Notes under the pieces: model-generated | The model's input: only the letters and a program-made list of their open reading frames with translations | What the model was told of the DNA's origin: nothing | Database searches by the model: none | Assembly: GCA_944388075.1 (NCBI GenBank) | Contig: CALXHI010000047.1 | Location: 1 to 51,311 of the forward strand | Length of the DNA: 51,311 nt | Source of the DNA: an uncultured Clostridia bacterium | GTDB lineage: Bacteria > Bacillota > Clostridia > Oscillospirales > Ruminococcaceae | Reading direction: 5' to 3' | Shown: piece by piece, positions 43,473 to 50,757 of the stretch | Numbering within the stretch: position 1 is the stretch's first letter | How the letters are laid out: the number at the start of each line of letters is the position of its first letter | Translations under genes and position numbers: made by a program

Positions 43473-45758
43473 CTAGCAAATCATCGGCTGTTCCTGTTCG
43501 AGCTTCCACTCCCCTTCCCGCACGCAAAGCCGACAGGGCTGTACCGTTGCCGTATGAGATTGACGATGAAGCAGATGCTCTGCCAGCAGCGGTTCGACGC
43601 TCTGTGCCACGCAGGTCCGAATTCCTCTGGCACCGGCATGAAGCGTATCGGCACGTGCCACCAACAGCTGCTCGGCTTCCGAACTCCACGAAAACCGACA
43701 GCCGCATACCGCCGCACGCTCTGCCAAAGCCGAAAGCTGCCGCTCAGCCACTGTCCGATAATCACGCTCATCCAATGCCCGAAACACGATGGCAGCATCC
43801 ATGCGGTGCAGCAATTCCGGCCGCATGGTTTTCCGCACCTGTTCAAGCAATCGCTCGGCACGGCGTTCGTCCTGCGGTACATCCGAAAAGCCAACCGCAC
43901 CGCTCTGCAAGGCTTCCGCACCGAGGTTTGACGTCAAAATGACCATGGCATTGCTGAAATCGGCACGCCTGCCCTGCCCATCGGTCAGGCTGCCGTCCTC
44001 CAGAATTTGCAGCAGCAATCCCAGTACATCGGGATGTGCCTTCTCCATTTCGTCAAATAGCACAACGCAGTAGGGCGATTTTCGTACCTGCTCCACAAGG
44101 GAATTGCCCTCATCATAGCCGACATAGCCGGGCGGTGCGCCAATCAGGCGAGAGGCGGTATGCTTCTCCATATATTCGCTCATATCAATGCGAATGCAGC
44201 TGCCGCCATAGAGCACATCGGCAATTCGCTTTGCCAATTCGGTTTTGCCCACACCGGTTTGCCCGAGGAACAGAAACGCCCCCTCCGGTCGCCTGACCGC
44301 ACGCAAGCCTGAGCGGCTGCGCCGTATCGCCTGTGCGACCGCATGAATCGCCTCGTCCTGTCCGATGATGTGTTCACGGAGGGTTTCTTCCAGATGGAGG
44401 AGCTTTTCAGCTTCGGATTCGGTCAAACGCTGTACCGGGATACCGGTTTTCTCTGCCACGATGCGCTCGATATCGCTCTGTGTCACCTCCGGCTGCACGG
44501 CTGCTGAAGGTTTGCGTTGCTTGGTAAAGGCATCCAACCGCACCGATGCACATGCTTCATCGAGAACATCGAGTGCCTTGTCGGGCAGCGCACGGTCATG
44601 CAGATATCGCATCGCATATTGCACCGCTGCCGGAATCACCTCCGGCGCAATCGTGACACCATGATAGCGTTCGTATTTCTCCTGCAAGCCAGTCAGCATG
44701 GTAATCGCTTCCGATTCCGACGGCTCTTCAATTTGCACCGGCTGCAAGCGGCGTTCCATCGCCCGATCTTTGGCAATATGCTTGCGATATTCTTCATCAG
44801 TGGTCGCACCGATCAGCTGCAAGCCGCCCCTTGCCAAACGGGGTTTGAGGATATTGGCAGCGTCAATCGCACCCTCCGCTGCACCGGCACCGGCAATCGT
44901 GTGCAGCTCATCGATGAACAGAAGAATATGTCCCTCAGCTGCCTCTTCCATACAGGCTTTTAGGCGTTCCTCAAAATCGCCGCGATATTTCGCACCGGCA
45001 AGCATTGCCGGCAAATCCACCGAAATCATCACCTGATCTCGCAATGCCGGCGGCACCTGCCCTTGCACAATACGCTTGGCAATCCCCTCGACAACAGCAG
45101 TTTTGCCCACACCTGCCATACCAATCAGCACGGGATTGTTCTTGGTACGGCGCAGCAGAATCTGCAACACCCGATTGATTTCCCGCTCCCGTCCGATTAG
45201 CGGATCAAAGCTCTGTGCAACGGCAGGATCGGTCAAATGCCTGCCGTATTTCAAAAGGTTCGGGCAACGCTTGGCATCGAACAAAGGTGTGCAGCCGCCG
45301 TCTATGTCGGGTTCACCGCTCATGCAGGCGCAGCGCAAAGCGGTCAGCGATTCTCCCATTGCCCGAAGCATCATCGCCGCACCGCACTGTTCTTCTCGGA
45401 GCATGGCAAGCAAAATTGCCTCTGAACCGATCTGCCCACTGCTTTCTGTCTGCTGTGCAGCGATGGTATTGGCACTGCGAAGAATCCGCTGAAATGCCGG
45501 TGTATACGCATCATCGGTCAAAGATACCGCATCGCCTCGTCCGATTTGTGCAATCATCGCCTGCTGAAAGCGTTGCAGGGTAATACCGTGCGTGCGAAGA
45601 ATCGCCGCACCGACATTACTATGATCGGCGAGCATCGAGAGCATGAGATGTTCGCTGCCGACAAAGGTATGCCCGAGCTGTTCGGCGAGCGGTTTCGCTT
45701 TCTCGACGATTTGCCGTGCCTTTTTGGTATAAGGATGGGATTCCGAATGAGATTGCAT
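43473..45758 (-). CDS. ClpC/ClpA-like AAA+ unfoldase without middle domain
   Basis: 761 aa. The N domain (two Clp_N repeats, 1-150) is followed by AAA1 with GMAGVGKT and [10 protein letters not shown], and AAA2 with [12 protein letters not shown] and [14 protein letters not shown] loop (GAVGFSDV) of the type used to dock on ClpP is present. Between AAA1 and AAA2 only about 12 residues replace the ~60-residue coiled-coil/UVR middle domain of ClpC, so adaptor control by McsB or MecA is not expected in the usual way. Start at 45758 follows AAGGAGG. No mcsA, mcsB or ctsR lies nearby. Confidence 0.92.
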   Translation of the reverse strand: MQSHSESHPYTKKARQIVEKAKPLAEQLGHTFVGSEHLMLSMLADHSNVGAAILRTHGITLQRFQQAMIAQIGRGDAVSLTDDAYTPAFQRILRSANTIAAQQTESSGQIGSEAILLAMLREEQCGAAMMLRAMGESLTALRCACMSGEPDIDGGCTPLFDAKRCPNLLKYGRHLTDPAVAQSFDPLIGREREINRVLQILLRRTKNNPVLIGMAGVGKTAVVEGIAKRIVQGQVPPALRDQVMISVDLPAMLAGAKYRGDFEERLKACMEEAAEGHILLFIDELHTIAGAGAAEGAIDAANILKPRLARGGLQLIGATTDEEYRKHIAKDRAMERRLQPVQIEEPSESEAITMLTGLQEKYERYHGVTIAPEVIPAAVQYAMRYLHDRALPDKALDVLDEACASVRLDAFTKQRKPSAAVQPEVTQSDIERIVAEKTGIPVQRLTESEAEKLLHLEETLREHIIGQDEAIHAVAQAIRRSRSGLRAVRRPEGAFLFLGQTGVGKTELAKRIADVLYGGSCIRIDMSEYMEKHTASRLIGAPPGYVGYDEGNSLVEQVRKSPYCVVLFDEMEKAHPDVLGLLLQILEDGSLTDGQGRRADFSNAMVILTSNLGAEALQSGAVGFSDVPQDERRAERLLEQVRKTMRPELLHRMDAAIVFRALDERDYRTVAERQLSALAERAAVCGCRFSWSSEAEQLLVARADTLHAGARGIRTCVAQSVEPLLAEHLLHRQSHTATVQPCRLCVREGEWKLEQEQPMIC

Positions 45759-45842
45759 AGCTGCCTCCTTCACATACTGCTTATAATAAGAGTATGAACC
45801 GGTTGGGGTCATTCATGCAGTGGACGCTGCGAGAAAATTTCT

Positions 45843-45872
45843 TTGCACACATCGGCGGCAGCGGCATATCAT
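45843..45872 (+). promoter_or_regulatory. possible promoter of the Cys-rich gene
   Basis: TTGCAC and TATCAT are separated by 18 bp. The same bases contain CATATCAT, which resembles the -10 of sporulation sigma E/K promoters, with AC at 16 bp upstream. Either reading is weak. Confidence 0.3.
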
Positions 45873-45910
45873 GACACTAGGAAGCGGCAAAAAGCCCTTC
45901 CGAACCGAAC

Positions 45911-45930
45911 ACGGGTGTCCGGACACCGTG
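45911..45930 (+). other. palindrome upstream of the Cys-rich gene
   Basis: GTGTCCGGACAC is a perfect 12-bp palindrome extended by ACGG/CCGT-type bases. It would be in the 5' untranslated region, 35 bp before the start codon, so it may be an operator or an mRNA hairpin. Confidence 0.4.
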
Positions 45931-45964
45931 CCCGAATTCACAATCTTTTGAAGGAGTGTTGAGT

Positions 45965-46138
45965 ATGTGCGGTAATAGCTGCAATGGTTTCTGGTGGATC
46001 ATCATCTTGATCGTTCTGTTCATGCTGCTCTGCAACAACGGCTGCGGCTGTCTCTGCGGCAATAGCTGCGGCTGTGGCTGTGGCGATTGCGGCAACAACA
46101 TGTGCGGCAACGGCTGCGGCAACAACTGCGGCTGCTAA
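45965..46138 (+). CDS. small Cys/Gly-rich membrane mini-protein
   Basis: 57 aa with 14 cysteines. It starts MCGNSCNG, has a hydrophobic helix (about 9-22, FWWIIILIVLFMLL) and ends in an outside tail made of repeated C, G and N (CGC, GCGNN). AAGGAG lies eight bases before the ATG; the in-frame TTG nine bases earlier is less likely. It resembles proteins that are labelled chorion-class high-cysteine in Clostridia and short YjcZ-type sporulation proteins. A spore-coat, metal-binding or disulphide-crosslinked surface role is conceivable. The gene stands alone with its own terminator. Confidence 0.85.
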   Translation: MCGNSCNGFWWIIILIVLFMLLCNNGCGCLCGNSCGCGCGDCGNNMCGNGCGNNCGC

Positions 46139-46148
46139 TCCCAAGTGC

Positions 46149-46186
46149 AAACCGCCCACGAGGATTCGTCCTCGTGGGCGGTTTTG
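46149..46186 (+). terminator. very strong terminator with UUCG loop
   Basis: A perfect 16-bp stem from AAACCGCCCACGAGGA around a TTCG tetraloop, then TTTTG. It lies ten bases after the stop of the Cys-rich gene. The complementary strand also ends in TTTG, but no minus-strand gene needs it. Confidence 0.92.
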
Positions 46187-46235
46187 CGGTCTATGGGGAA
46201 ACCCATGCGTCGTTACGGATTCAAGCAACACCGCC

Positions 46236-46256
46236 CAAAACCGTCTTTCGGTTTTG
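46236..46256. terminator. possible weak terminator, SPFH gene side
   Basis: CAAAACCG and CGGTTTTG form an 8-bp stem with a five-base loop. It lies 135 bp after the SPFH stop codon. The U-tract is inside the stem, so the call is tentative. The rest of 46187-46391 shows nothing I can identify. Confidence 0.35.
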
Positions 46257-46391
46257 CACGGCACAAGCCTTCAAAATCAATGTTTCCATGATTTCTTTCC
46301 ATCCCGGCTTCACGTCCATCGCAATGCATTTGCAGAAATGATCTGCAAACCGTCATGAAACCGTATTCGTTTGAGCAGTTTTGTGCAAACA

Positions 46392-47267
46392 TTATTGTGC
46401 AGGGGTAGACTGGTTCGTACCGGATGTATTCGAGGCAGTTTCGCCGACATCGAGCAGCAGGGAAGAATCGCTGCCGCTGACCTTGGGCAATACGCCGTCC
46501 CACTTGTCCAGCATACGGTTTTGCAGCACAAGTTCTGTCAGTGAATCGTTCAGCAGCTTGTTGGCATCAGCTTCCGCCTGTGCCTTTTTGAGGGTCGCAG
46601 AGGCTTCGGCATCTGCGGCGATGATCTTCTTTTCCGCCTCGGCATTGGCGATGACGAGTGCCTGTTCCTGTTCGGTCTTGGTCTTGATCAGGTTCTGCTC
46701 AGCAACCTGTTTCTGCTCGATAGCTTCATTGAACTCAGCAGAGAAATCGAAGTTAACGATATTGAACTTCTCGATGTAAATGCCGTACTCCTCCACCTTT
46801 GAAGCGAGCAGCGCCTTGATTTCCTCACCGACCGTGGAACGCTCGGTAATCAGCTCCTCGGCGGTATACTGCGCCGTCACAGACTTCACGCTCTCCTGCA
46901 CCACCGGCATCAACACGACCGTTTCGTAGTGCGAACCGATGTTGCGGTAAATCGAGGCAGAATGGGTTGCCTGTACCCGGTAGTTGACCGCAATACGGCT
47001 GCTGACAGTCTGGAGGTCACGGGACACGGCAGTTGCATCGACCTCATAAACCTGCAATTGGTTGTTCACGCACTCAACCGTTTGCACGAAGGGAATCTTC
47101 ATGTTGAAGCCCTCGGACATGGTATTCTCGCTGACCTTGCCCATCGTCACGACCACACCGGTATGACCGGCAGGAACGGTGACCATCGATGCAGCGGCAG
47201 TTGCCAATGCGATCACGCCAACCACTGCGCCCAAAATAATTTTTCCGACCTTGACTGTGTTTGCCAT
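46392..47267 (-). CDS. SPFH/prohibitin-domain membrane protein
   Basis: 291 aa. One N-terminal membrane helix (about 7-28) is followed by the SPFH domain (VPAGHTGVVVTMGKVSENTM to about 200), a long Ala/Glu/Lys-rich coiled coil (about 190-255) and a Ser/Thr/Asn-rich tail. Such proteins form ring-like oligomers that organise membrane proteins and proteases. The start at 47267 follows AAAGGA; a longer frame upstream runs through the promoter. The gene is monocistronic. Confidence 0.9.
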   Translation of the reverse strand: MANTVKVGKIILGAVVGVIALATAAASMVTVPAGHTGVVVTMGKVSENTMSEGFNMKIPFVQTVECVNNQLQVYEVDATAVSRDLQTVSSRIAVNYRVQATHSASIYRNIGSHYETVVLMPVVQESVKSVTAQYTAEELITERSTVGEEIKALLASKVEEYGIYIEKFNIVNFDFSAEFNEAIEQKQVAEQNLIKTKTEQEQALVIANAEAEKKIIAADAEASATLKKAQAEADANKLLNDSLTELVLQNRMLDKWDGVLPKVSGSDSSLLLDVGETASNTSGTNQSTPAQ

Positions 47268-47549
47268 TGTAATATTCCTTTCTATCTTTCCGATTCCGTA
47301 TATTCGGAGCAACCGCCCCGATGAATATAGCATACCATATTTCGCCAAAAAAAGCAACTCGCAACAGCACCAAATAAAAATCTCACCTGCCGATTTTCCG
47401 CTGTTTTCTCTCGAATTCTCCTGTTTTCTTTGATTTTCACGCATAGTCAGGAAGTGGGTATTTTACGTCAAACTGCAAGATTATTCTCGTAAATGCGAGA
47501 AAAAAATATTTTTCGGCGGTCATGCTGCCTTTCGGTGCTTTCCGCACAA
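47268..47549. other. intergenic region between SPFH gene and rpsR
   Basis: It contains the SPFH promoter (47329-47357). The rest is AT-rich without a credible gene. A short hairpin (CTCG/CGAG followed by a run of A) lies near 47489-47510. Confidence 0.4.
47329..47357 (-). promoter_or_regulatory. promoter of the SPFH gene
   Basis: Minus strand TTGCTT (47357-47352), 17 bp and TATGCT (47334-47329). Confidence 0.7.
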
Positions 47550-47585
47550 GAAAAACCCCGCATTTCCGAAGAAATACGAGGTTTT
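47550..47585 (-). terminator. terminator of the rpsF-ssb-rpsR operon
   Basis: Minus strand AAAACCTCGTATTTC pairs with GAAATGCGGGGTTTT (wobbles) around TTCG, followed by a T. It starts about ten bases after the rpsR stop codon. Confidence 0.85.
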
Positions 47586-47594
47586 GCAATGGGA

Positions 47595-47843
47595 TTAGTC
47601 TGCGGTATAGGGCAGCAGAGCAACATATCTTGCACGCTTGATGGCGGCAGTCAAAGCTCTCTGGTGATATGCACAAGTACCGGTGACACGACGGGGCAGA
47701 ATCTTTGCACGCTCAGTCATGCACTTCTTCAGACGGTTGATGTCCTTATAGTCGATGGTCTGCACCTTATCAACGCAGAACATGCAAACCTTCTTGCGCG
47801 GTCTCTTACCGCTGCGCTGCGGTCTCTCATGATCCATAGCCAT
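47595..47843 (-). CDS. rpsR: 30S ribosomal protein S18
   Basis: 82 aa: [40 protein letters not shown] and [20 protein letters not shown]. The three or four cysteines (CxxC near 20-23, C41, C57) suggest the zinc-binding form. S18 forms a heterodimer with S6. Last gene of rpsF-ssb-rpsR. Confidence 0.96.
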   Translation of the reverse strand: MAMDHERPQRSGKRPRKKVCMFCVDKVQTIDYKDINRLKKCMTERAKILPRRVTGTCAYHQRALTAAIKRARYVALLPYTAD

Positions 47844-47892
47844 GGTAGTTTCCCTCCTTTTCAGGAAATCAAAAATGAAAATTCGTTATCAT

Positions 47893-48375
47893 TTAGAACG
47901 GAACGTCACCGTCACTGACGATCTCCTCGAAATCCTCTGCTTTGCCCAATTCAGGCGGCAATGAAGTACGAGGGGGCGTATCCGCAAAGGAAGGCTGTGC
48001 CGGTGCAGGACTTGCCTGCGCATAGCTGCCACCGCTGTTTGCCTGCGAGGCACTTTTGGATTCACCAAAGGCACAGCGATCTGCCTGAACCTCCATCGCA
48101 TAATGCTTCACACCGTTGTTGTCGGTGTAGTCCGCATTGCGCAGAGCGCCTTCGACAATGATCATCTTACCCTTGGTAAAATAGCGAGACACGAATTCCG
48201 CATTGCTGCGCCATGCGACAACCGTAATGAAGTCAGCCTGACGCTCACCACCGTCCTTGGGGGTAAACCCACGGTCAACGGCAATTCGGAACCGACACAG
48301 TGCAACACCGCTGGGTGTCTGTCGGAAATCCGGATCTGCACACAAACGACCCATCAAAATTACCTTATTCAACAT
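47893..48375 (-). CDS. ssb: single-stranded DNA-binding protein
   Basis: 160 aa. The OB fold (MLNKVILMGRLCADPDFRQT, ITVVAWRSNAEFVSRYFTKG, IIVEGALRNADYTDNNG) is followed by a flexible Ser/Ala/Pro/Gln linker and the conserved acidic tip SDGDVPF that recruits partner proteins. ATG at 48375 chosen from the family start; upstream in-frame ATGs have no better signal. Located between rpsF and rpsR as in most Firmicutes. Confidence 0.95.
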   Translation of the reverse strand: MLNKVILMGRLCADPDFRQTPSGVALCRFRIAVDRGFTPKDGGERQADFITVVAWRSNAEFVSRYFTKGKMIIVEGALRNADYTDNNGVKHYAMEVQADRCAFGESKSASQANSGGSYAQASPAPAQPSFADTPPRTSLPPELGKAEDFEEIVSDGDVPF

Positions 48376-48454
48376 ACGCAATCCCGTTCCTTTCTGTATG
48401 GCAAACGCCATACGGCACCTAATTCGGACTAGGTCATCCTCCACGCCCGCCTGA

Positions 48455-48748
48455 TTACGCCTTCACGGTAATCATCGAACGCAGAACACCATCGGTAATC
48501 TGCATCACACGATCCAACTCAGCCGGGAAATCCGGATCCGCCTTGAATGCTGCTACGATATAGTAGCCCTCGGTTTCGTCGTTGATCGGATATGCCAGCT
48601 TGCGCTTGCCCCACTCATCGACTTCGCCCAGCTCTGCGCCCTTCTCGATCATATCCTTGAACTTTGCCCAAACGGATTGGAGTGCCTCCTCACCCTTTGT
48701 CACGCTCAGTACAATCATCAGCTCATAGCTTTCAGTCAACTTTGCCAT
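48455..48748 (-). CDS. rpsF: 30S ribosomal protein S6
   Basis: 97 aa: MAKLTESYELMIVLSVTKGE and EWGKRKLAYPINDETEGYYI identify S6, which binds S18 on the platform of the small subunit. Start at 48748 with AAGGAGG ten bases upstream; a longer frame covers the leader. First gene of the operon. Confidence 0.96.
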   Translation of the reverse strand: MAKLTESYELMIVLSVTKGEEALQSVWAKFKDMIEKGAELGEVDEWGKRKLAYPINDETEGYYIVAAFKADPDFPAELDRVMQITDGVLRSMITVKA

Positions 48749-48805
48749 TTCCAATACACCTCCTTCTGGATAAAGCCCGCTCATACAAAAACGGACAAGG
48801 ATACC

Positions 48806-48866
48806 GCCAATCGGCAAGCCGTTGGCAGTGCGACTGTTCCCATAGGATACCTACCCTTACGGAACA
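48806..48866 (-). promoter_or_regulatory. putative S6:S18 leader RNA
   Basis: Upstream of rpsF the minus strand folds TGTTCC with GGAACA (48866-48835), with CCG at the 5' side of the loop and an inner AGG/CCT pairing. A second hairpin (GCCAA/TTGGC with inner CGGC/GCCG) lies at 48826-48806. The described S6:S18 leader class is recognised through a CCG in such a hairpin, so autoregulation by the S6:S18 dimer is likely. Confidence 0.6.
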
Positions 48867-48872
48867 ATCTAT

Positions 48873-48901
48873 ATTGTACCAGATTTTCCGCAGCTTGTCA
48901 A
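48873..48901 (-). promoter_or_regulatory. promoter of rpsF-ssb-rpsR
   Basis: Minus strand TTGACA (48901-48896), 17 bp and TACAAT (48878-48873). Confidence 0.88.
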
Positions 48902-48930
48902 GTGCTTTTTTGAAAAATCGATGTTTGGGG

Positions 48931-49032
48931 TTGTAGGTTTGTCACGCATCATTGACAAACCTACATACCACAGTTTCAATTGATCCGCTACCTTTTTTTG
49001 TGAACTGCCACGCTTCTATTGTAAACCTACAA
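48931..49032. repeat. 13-bp inverted repeat plus a third half-site
   Basis: TGTAGGTTTGTCA (48932-48944) and TGACAAACCTACA (48953-48965) are perfect inverted copies with an 8-bp spacer. AAACCTACAA recurs at 49023-49032. There is no U-tract, so it is not a normal terminator. It lies exactly between core DNA (rpsF) and the phage remnant; an operator cluster or an element end is possible. The rest of 48967-49079 is AT-rich with no gene seen. Confidence 0.5.
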
Positions 49033-49079
49033 TTATAGTTATAGCACATGTTAACACTGCCATTCACTGCCAAAGACTG

Positions 49080-49350
49080 TCAGCTTTTCTCCGGTACGGG
49101 AAAATTCTGCAGAGCGCTGTCGTGGATGCGATAGACCGTGCGTTCCGATACATTCATCAGGGTTTCGATTTCTTCCCATGCGCAGTTGTCGAAATATCGG
49201 TAAAGCAGCAGCTGTTCCTCCGGGTCGGCAATCGTGTCAATGCGACGATTGATTCCATCTCGCAGGGATATGAGTTGTGATACCTTTCTCTCTACATCCT
49301 CCTGAATCTCCAAGACCTTCCCCAGACAGTGGACGAAGTTCGCATCAGTG
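49080..49350 (-). pseudogene. 3' part of a phage DUF1492-type regulator gene
   Basis: The minus strand encodes about 90 residues that end a DUF1492-like phage protein: FVHCLGKVLEIQEDVERKVS, EEQLLLYRYFDNCAWEEIET, and the helix-turn-helix segment LMNVSERTVYRIHDSALQNF, similar to sigma region 4. The family N-terminus (about 17 residues) lies separately at 50635-50685 on the same strand. About 1.3 kb of unrelated, oppositely oriented DNA separates the pieces and about 30 codons are missing. The exact upstream boundary is uncertain (49340-49385). Confidence 0.7.
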
Positions 49351-49369
49351 GCGACCGTGGTGCTGGCTG

Positions 49370-50280
49370 TGATACAACGCAGGGCAAAATCATCGGCAGA
49401 AAACATCGTGCAATCGTATGCCGATGACTACATACGAGAAAATGCCGAATTCCGGGAGGAAGCCGGCTTAAAGTGCTACCTGACACGATATACCCGCAGA
49501 AAGTGCTGCCCATGGTGCGATAAGCTTGCCGGGCGGTATGACTACGAGACCGCACCGGAAGACATCTTCCGGCGGCACGATAACTGCGACTGTGTGGTGA
49601 CCTATGAAAACGGCAGGATGCGTCAGGATGTGTGGTCTAAGAAACAGTGGCAAGTGCCCGGTGATGATGTCCCAACCGGAGAGCCGATCCGGCTGAGTCG
49701 TGATGAGGGCAGAGCCATCGAGCAGGAGCAATTAAAAAAATCTCAAAAAAGTGGCAAAAAGGGGATTGACAAATCTCAGGAAAGCGGTATAATAAAATTA
49801 GGAATAGATATTTCGACTATATCATCCACCATTAGTACTCCGATAGAACAACGGCACACTGGAAAAGGCAATCCTAACGCAATACTGCTATTTGATGTCC
49901 CGCTTAATAATCGGCAGAAAAAGCTTCTTGAGGAACTTCCGAGTTTTGATAGCCGCAAGGTTGTTCCGAAAAAATCGGTTAGTATGACGGACTTAGCTGC
50001 ACTGACGGCAAAAACCGGAGATGAATTTGCAATGTTTACAAAAGGTAATGAACGTTTGATTATCCGTGGAAACAGCCGAAAGGTCAATATTAATATCAAC
50101 GAAGCTTTGGAACTTGCACGGCAAGGGTATAGACGGAGTGGACATACACACCCCGGTATCGATGAACTTTCCTTGATTGCATCAGATGGTGATACTGCTA
50201 TTCTAAAGTGTTTCAATCAAAAACAAAGCGTTATATACAATTCAAAAGGGAAACATGCTACATTCAATAAAGAGGAGTGA
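49370..50280 (+). pseudogene. phage minor-head protein 3' part with C-terminal HTHPG domain, frameshifted
   Basis: The first frame reads KIIGRKHRAIV and hits TGA at 49425; the protein continues in the next frame from SYADDYIRENAEF (about 49415). This suggests a small deletion near GCAATCG. The second frame holds the zinc-type motif CCPWCDKL...HDNCDC of phage minor-head proteins, a Lys/Ser/Gln-rich linker, and a C-terminal domain (about the last 130 residues) with SGHTHPG and ASDGD. HxHP followed by SxxD resembles a JAMM-type metal site. The 5' part of the head gene is missing. A small partner gene follows after four bases. The domain itself is open and may still be made from an internal start, though I cannot name one. 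Confidence 0.7.
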
Positions 50281-50284
50281 TAAT

Positions 50285-50548
50285 ATGAGAAATTTGTATA
50301 AAGAATGGGAACCCCAAATCAAAGAGTACTGTGAAGCGAACGGGTTAAGCTTTGAAAAAGCTAAAAAGATGATAAGAAATTGCAATTTTGTGGACAGGTG
50401 GCTGGGATTAGGATATATCAACCCAAACAGAGAAAAAAAAGGACTGCTTGAAGATATACCTGCTCCTCCGGTTTTGATTGTCAGAGAAGACGAAAACGGT
50501 GTGTTGCAGTTTGAGCAGACCGAGTACACCGATATCTATTTGCGTTGA
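50285..50548 (+). CDS. small partner (immunity-like) protein of the HTHPG domain
   Basis: 87 aa, soluble: MRNLYKEWEPQIKEYCEANG, then a helical part with KAKKMIRNCNFVDRWLGLG and an acidic C-terminus. GGAG lies seven bases before the ATG. It begins four bases after the upstream stop codon, so co-translation is likely. The small size and position directly after a toxin-like C-terminal domain are those of an immunity protein; this is inference from arrangement. No family recognised. Confidence 0.65.
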   Translation: MRNLYKEWEPQIKEYCEANGLSFEKAKKMIRNCNFVDRWLGLGYINPNREKKGLLEDIPAPPVLIVREDENGVLQFEQTEYTDIYLR

Positions 50549-50565
50549 ATTTATGTCACTCTAAT

Positions 50566-50599
50566 AAAGCGTTATTCAGAAATGGATAACGCTTTTCTT
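50566..50599 (+). terminator. terminator after the partner gene
   Basis: AAAGCGTTAT and ATAACGCTTT form a perfect 10-bp stem followed by TCTTAT, 18 bases after the stop codon. Confidence 0.8.
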
Positions 50600-50622
50600 A
50601 TACCTGAAATGAGGTGATGTAT

Positions 50623-50649
50623 ATGGCTGGTAGAGATCAGCGCATCTAA
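50623..50649 (+). pseudogene. cut-off start of a further phage gene
   Basis: GAGGTG and an ATG six bases later begin MAGRDQRI, and then a stop follows at the junction with the DUF1492 5' fragment. A good ribosome binding site for an eight-codon frame suggests the start of a gene that was cut by the rearrangement. Confidence 0.45.
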
Positions 50650-50685
50650 GTGCTTTGCCTGATTCAAATATTGTTTTGGCGTCAT
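50635..50685 (-). pseudogene. 5' part of the DUF1492-type gene
   Basis: Minus strand AGGAGGTGGAATC precedes ATG (50685) and MTPKQYLNQAKHLDALI, the usual beginning of DUF1492 proteins. After about 17 codons the similarity stops at the junction with the inserted segment. The remainder of the gene is at 49080-49350. Confidence 0.65.
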
Positions 50686-50696
50686 GATTCCACCTC

Positions 50697-50757
50697 CTAA
50701 AGATTCTTCATCAACATCTCAGCGTCGATTAACGTAAGGCACGAATACCACCGGGAG
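50697..50757 (-). pseudogene. possible C-terminal end of an upstream phage gene
   Basis: Minus strand reads CSRWYSCLTLIDAEMLMKNL and stops with TAG at 50699-50697, just 11 bases before the DUF1492 start, as expected for the preceding gene of a phage operon. I cannot extend it with confidence into known sequence. Confidence 0.35.

Noticed and set aside
47437..47676. 79-codon minus-strand frame overlapping the rpsR terminator and rpsR
   Set aside because: It crosses a clear terminator and a conserved gene in another frame, without a start signal.
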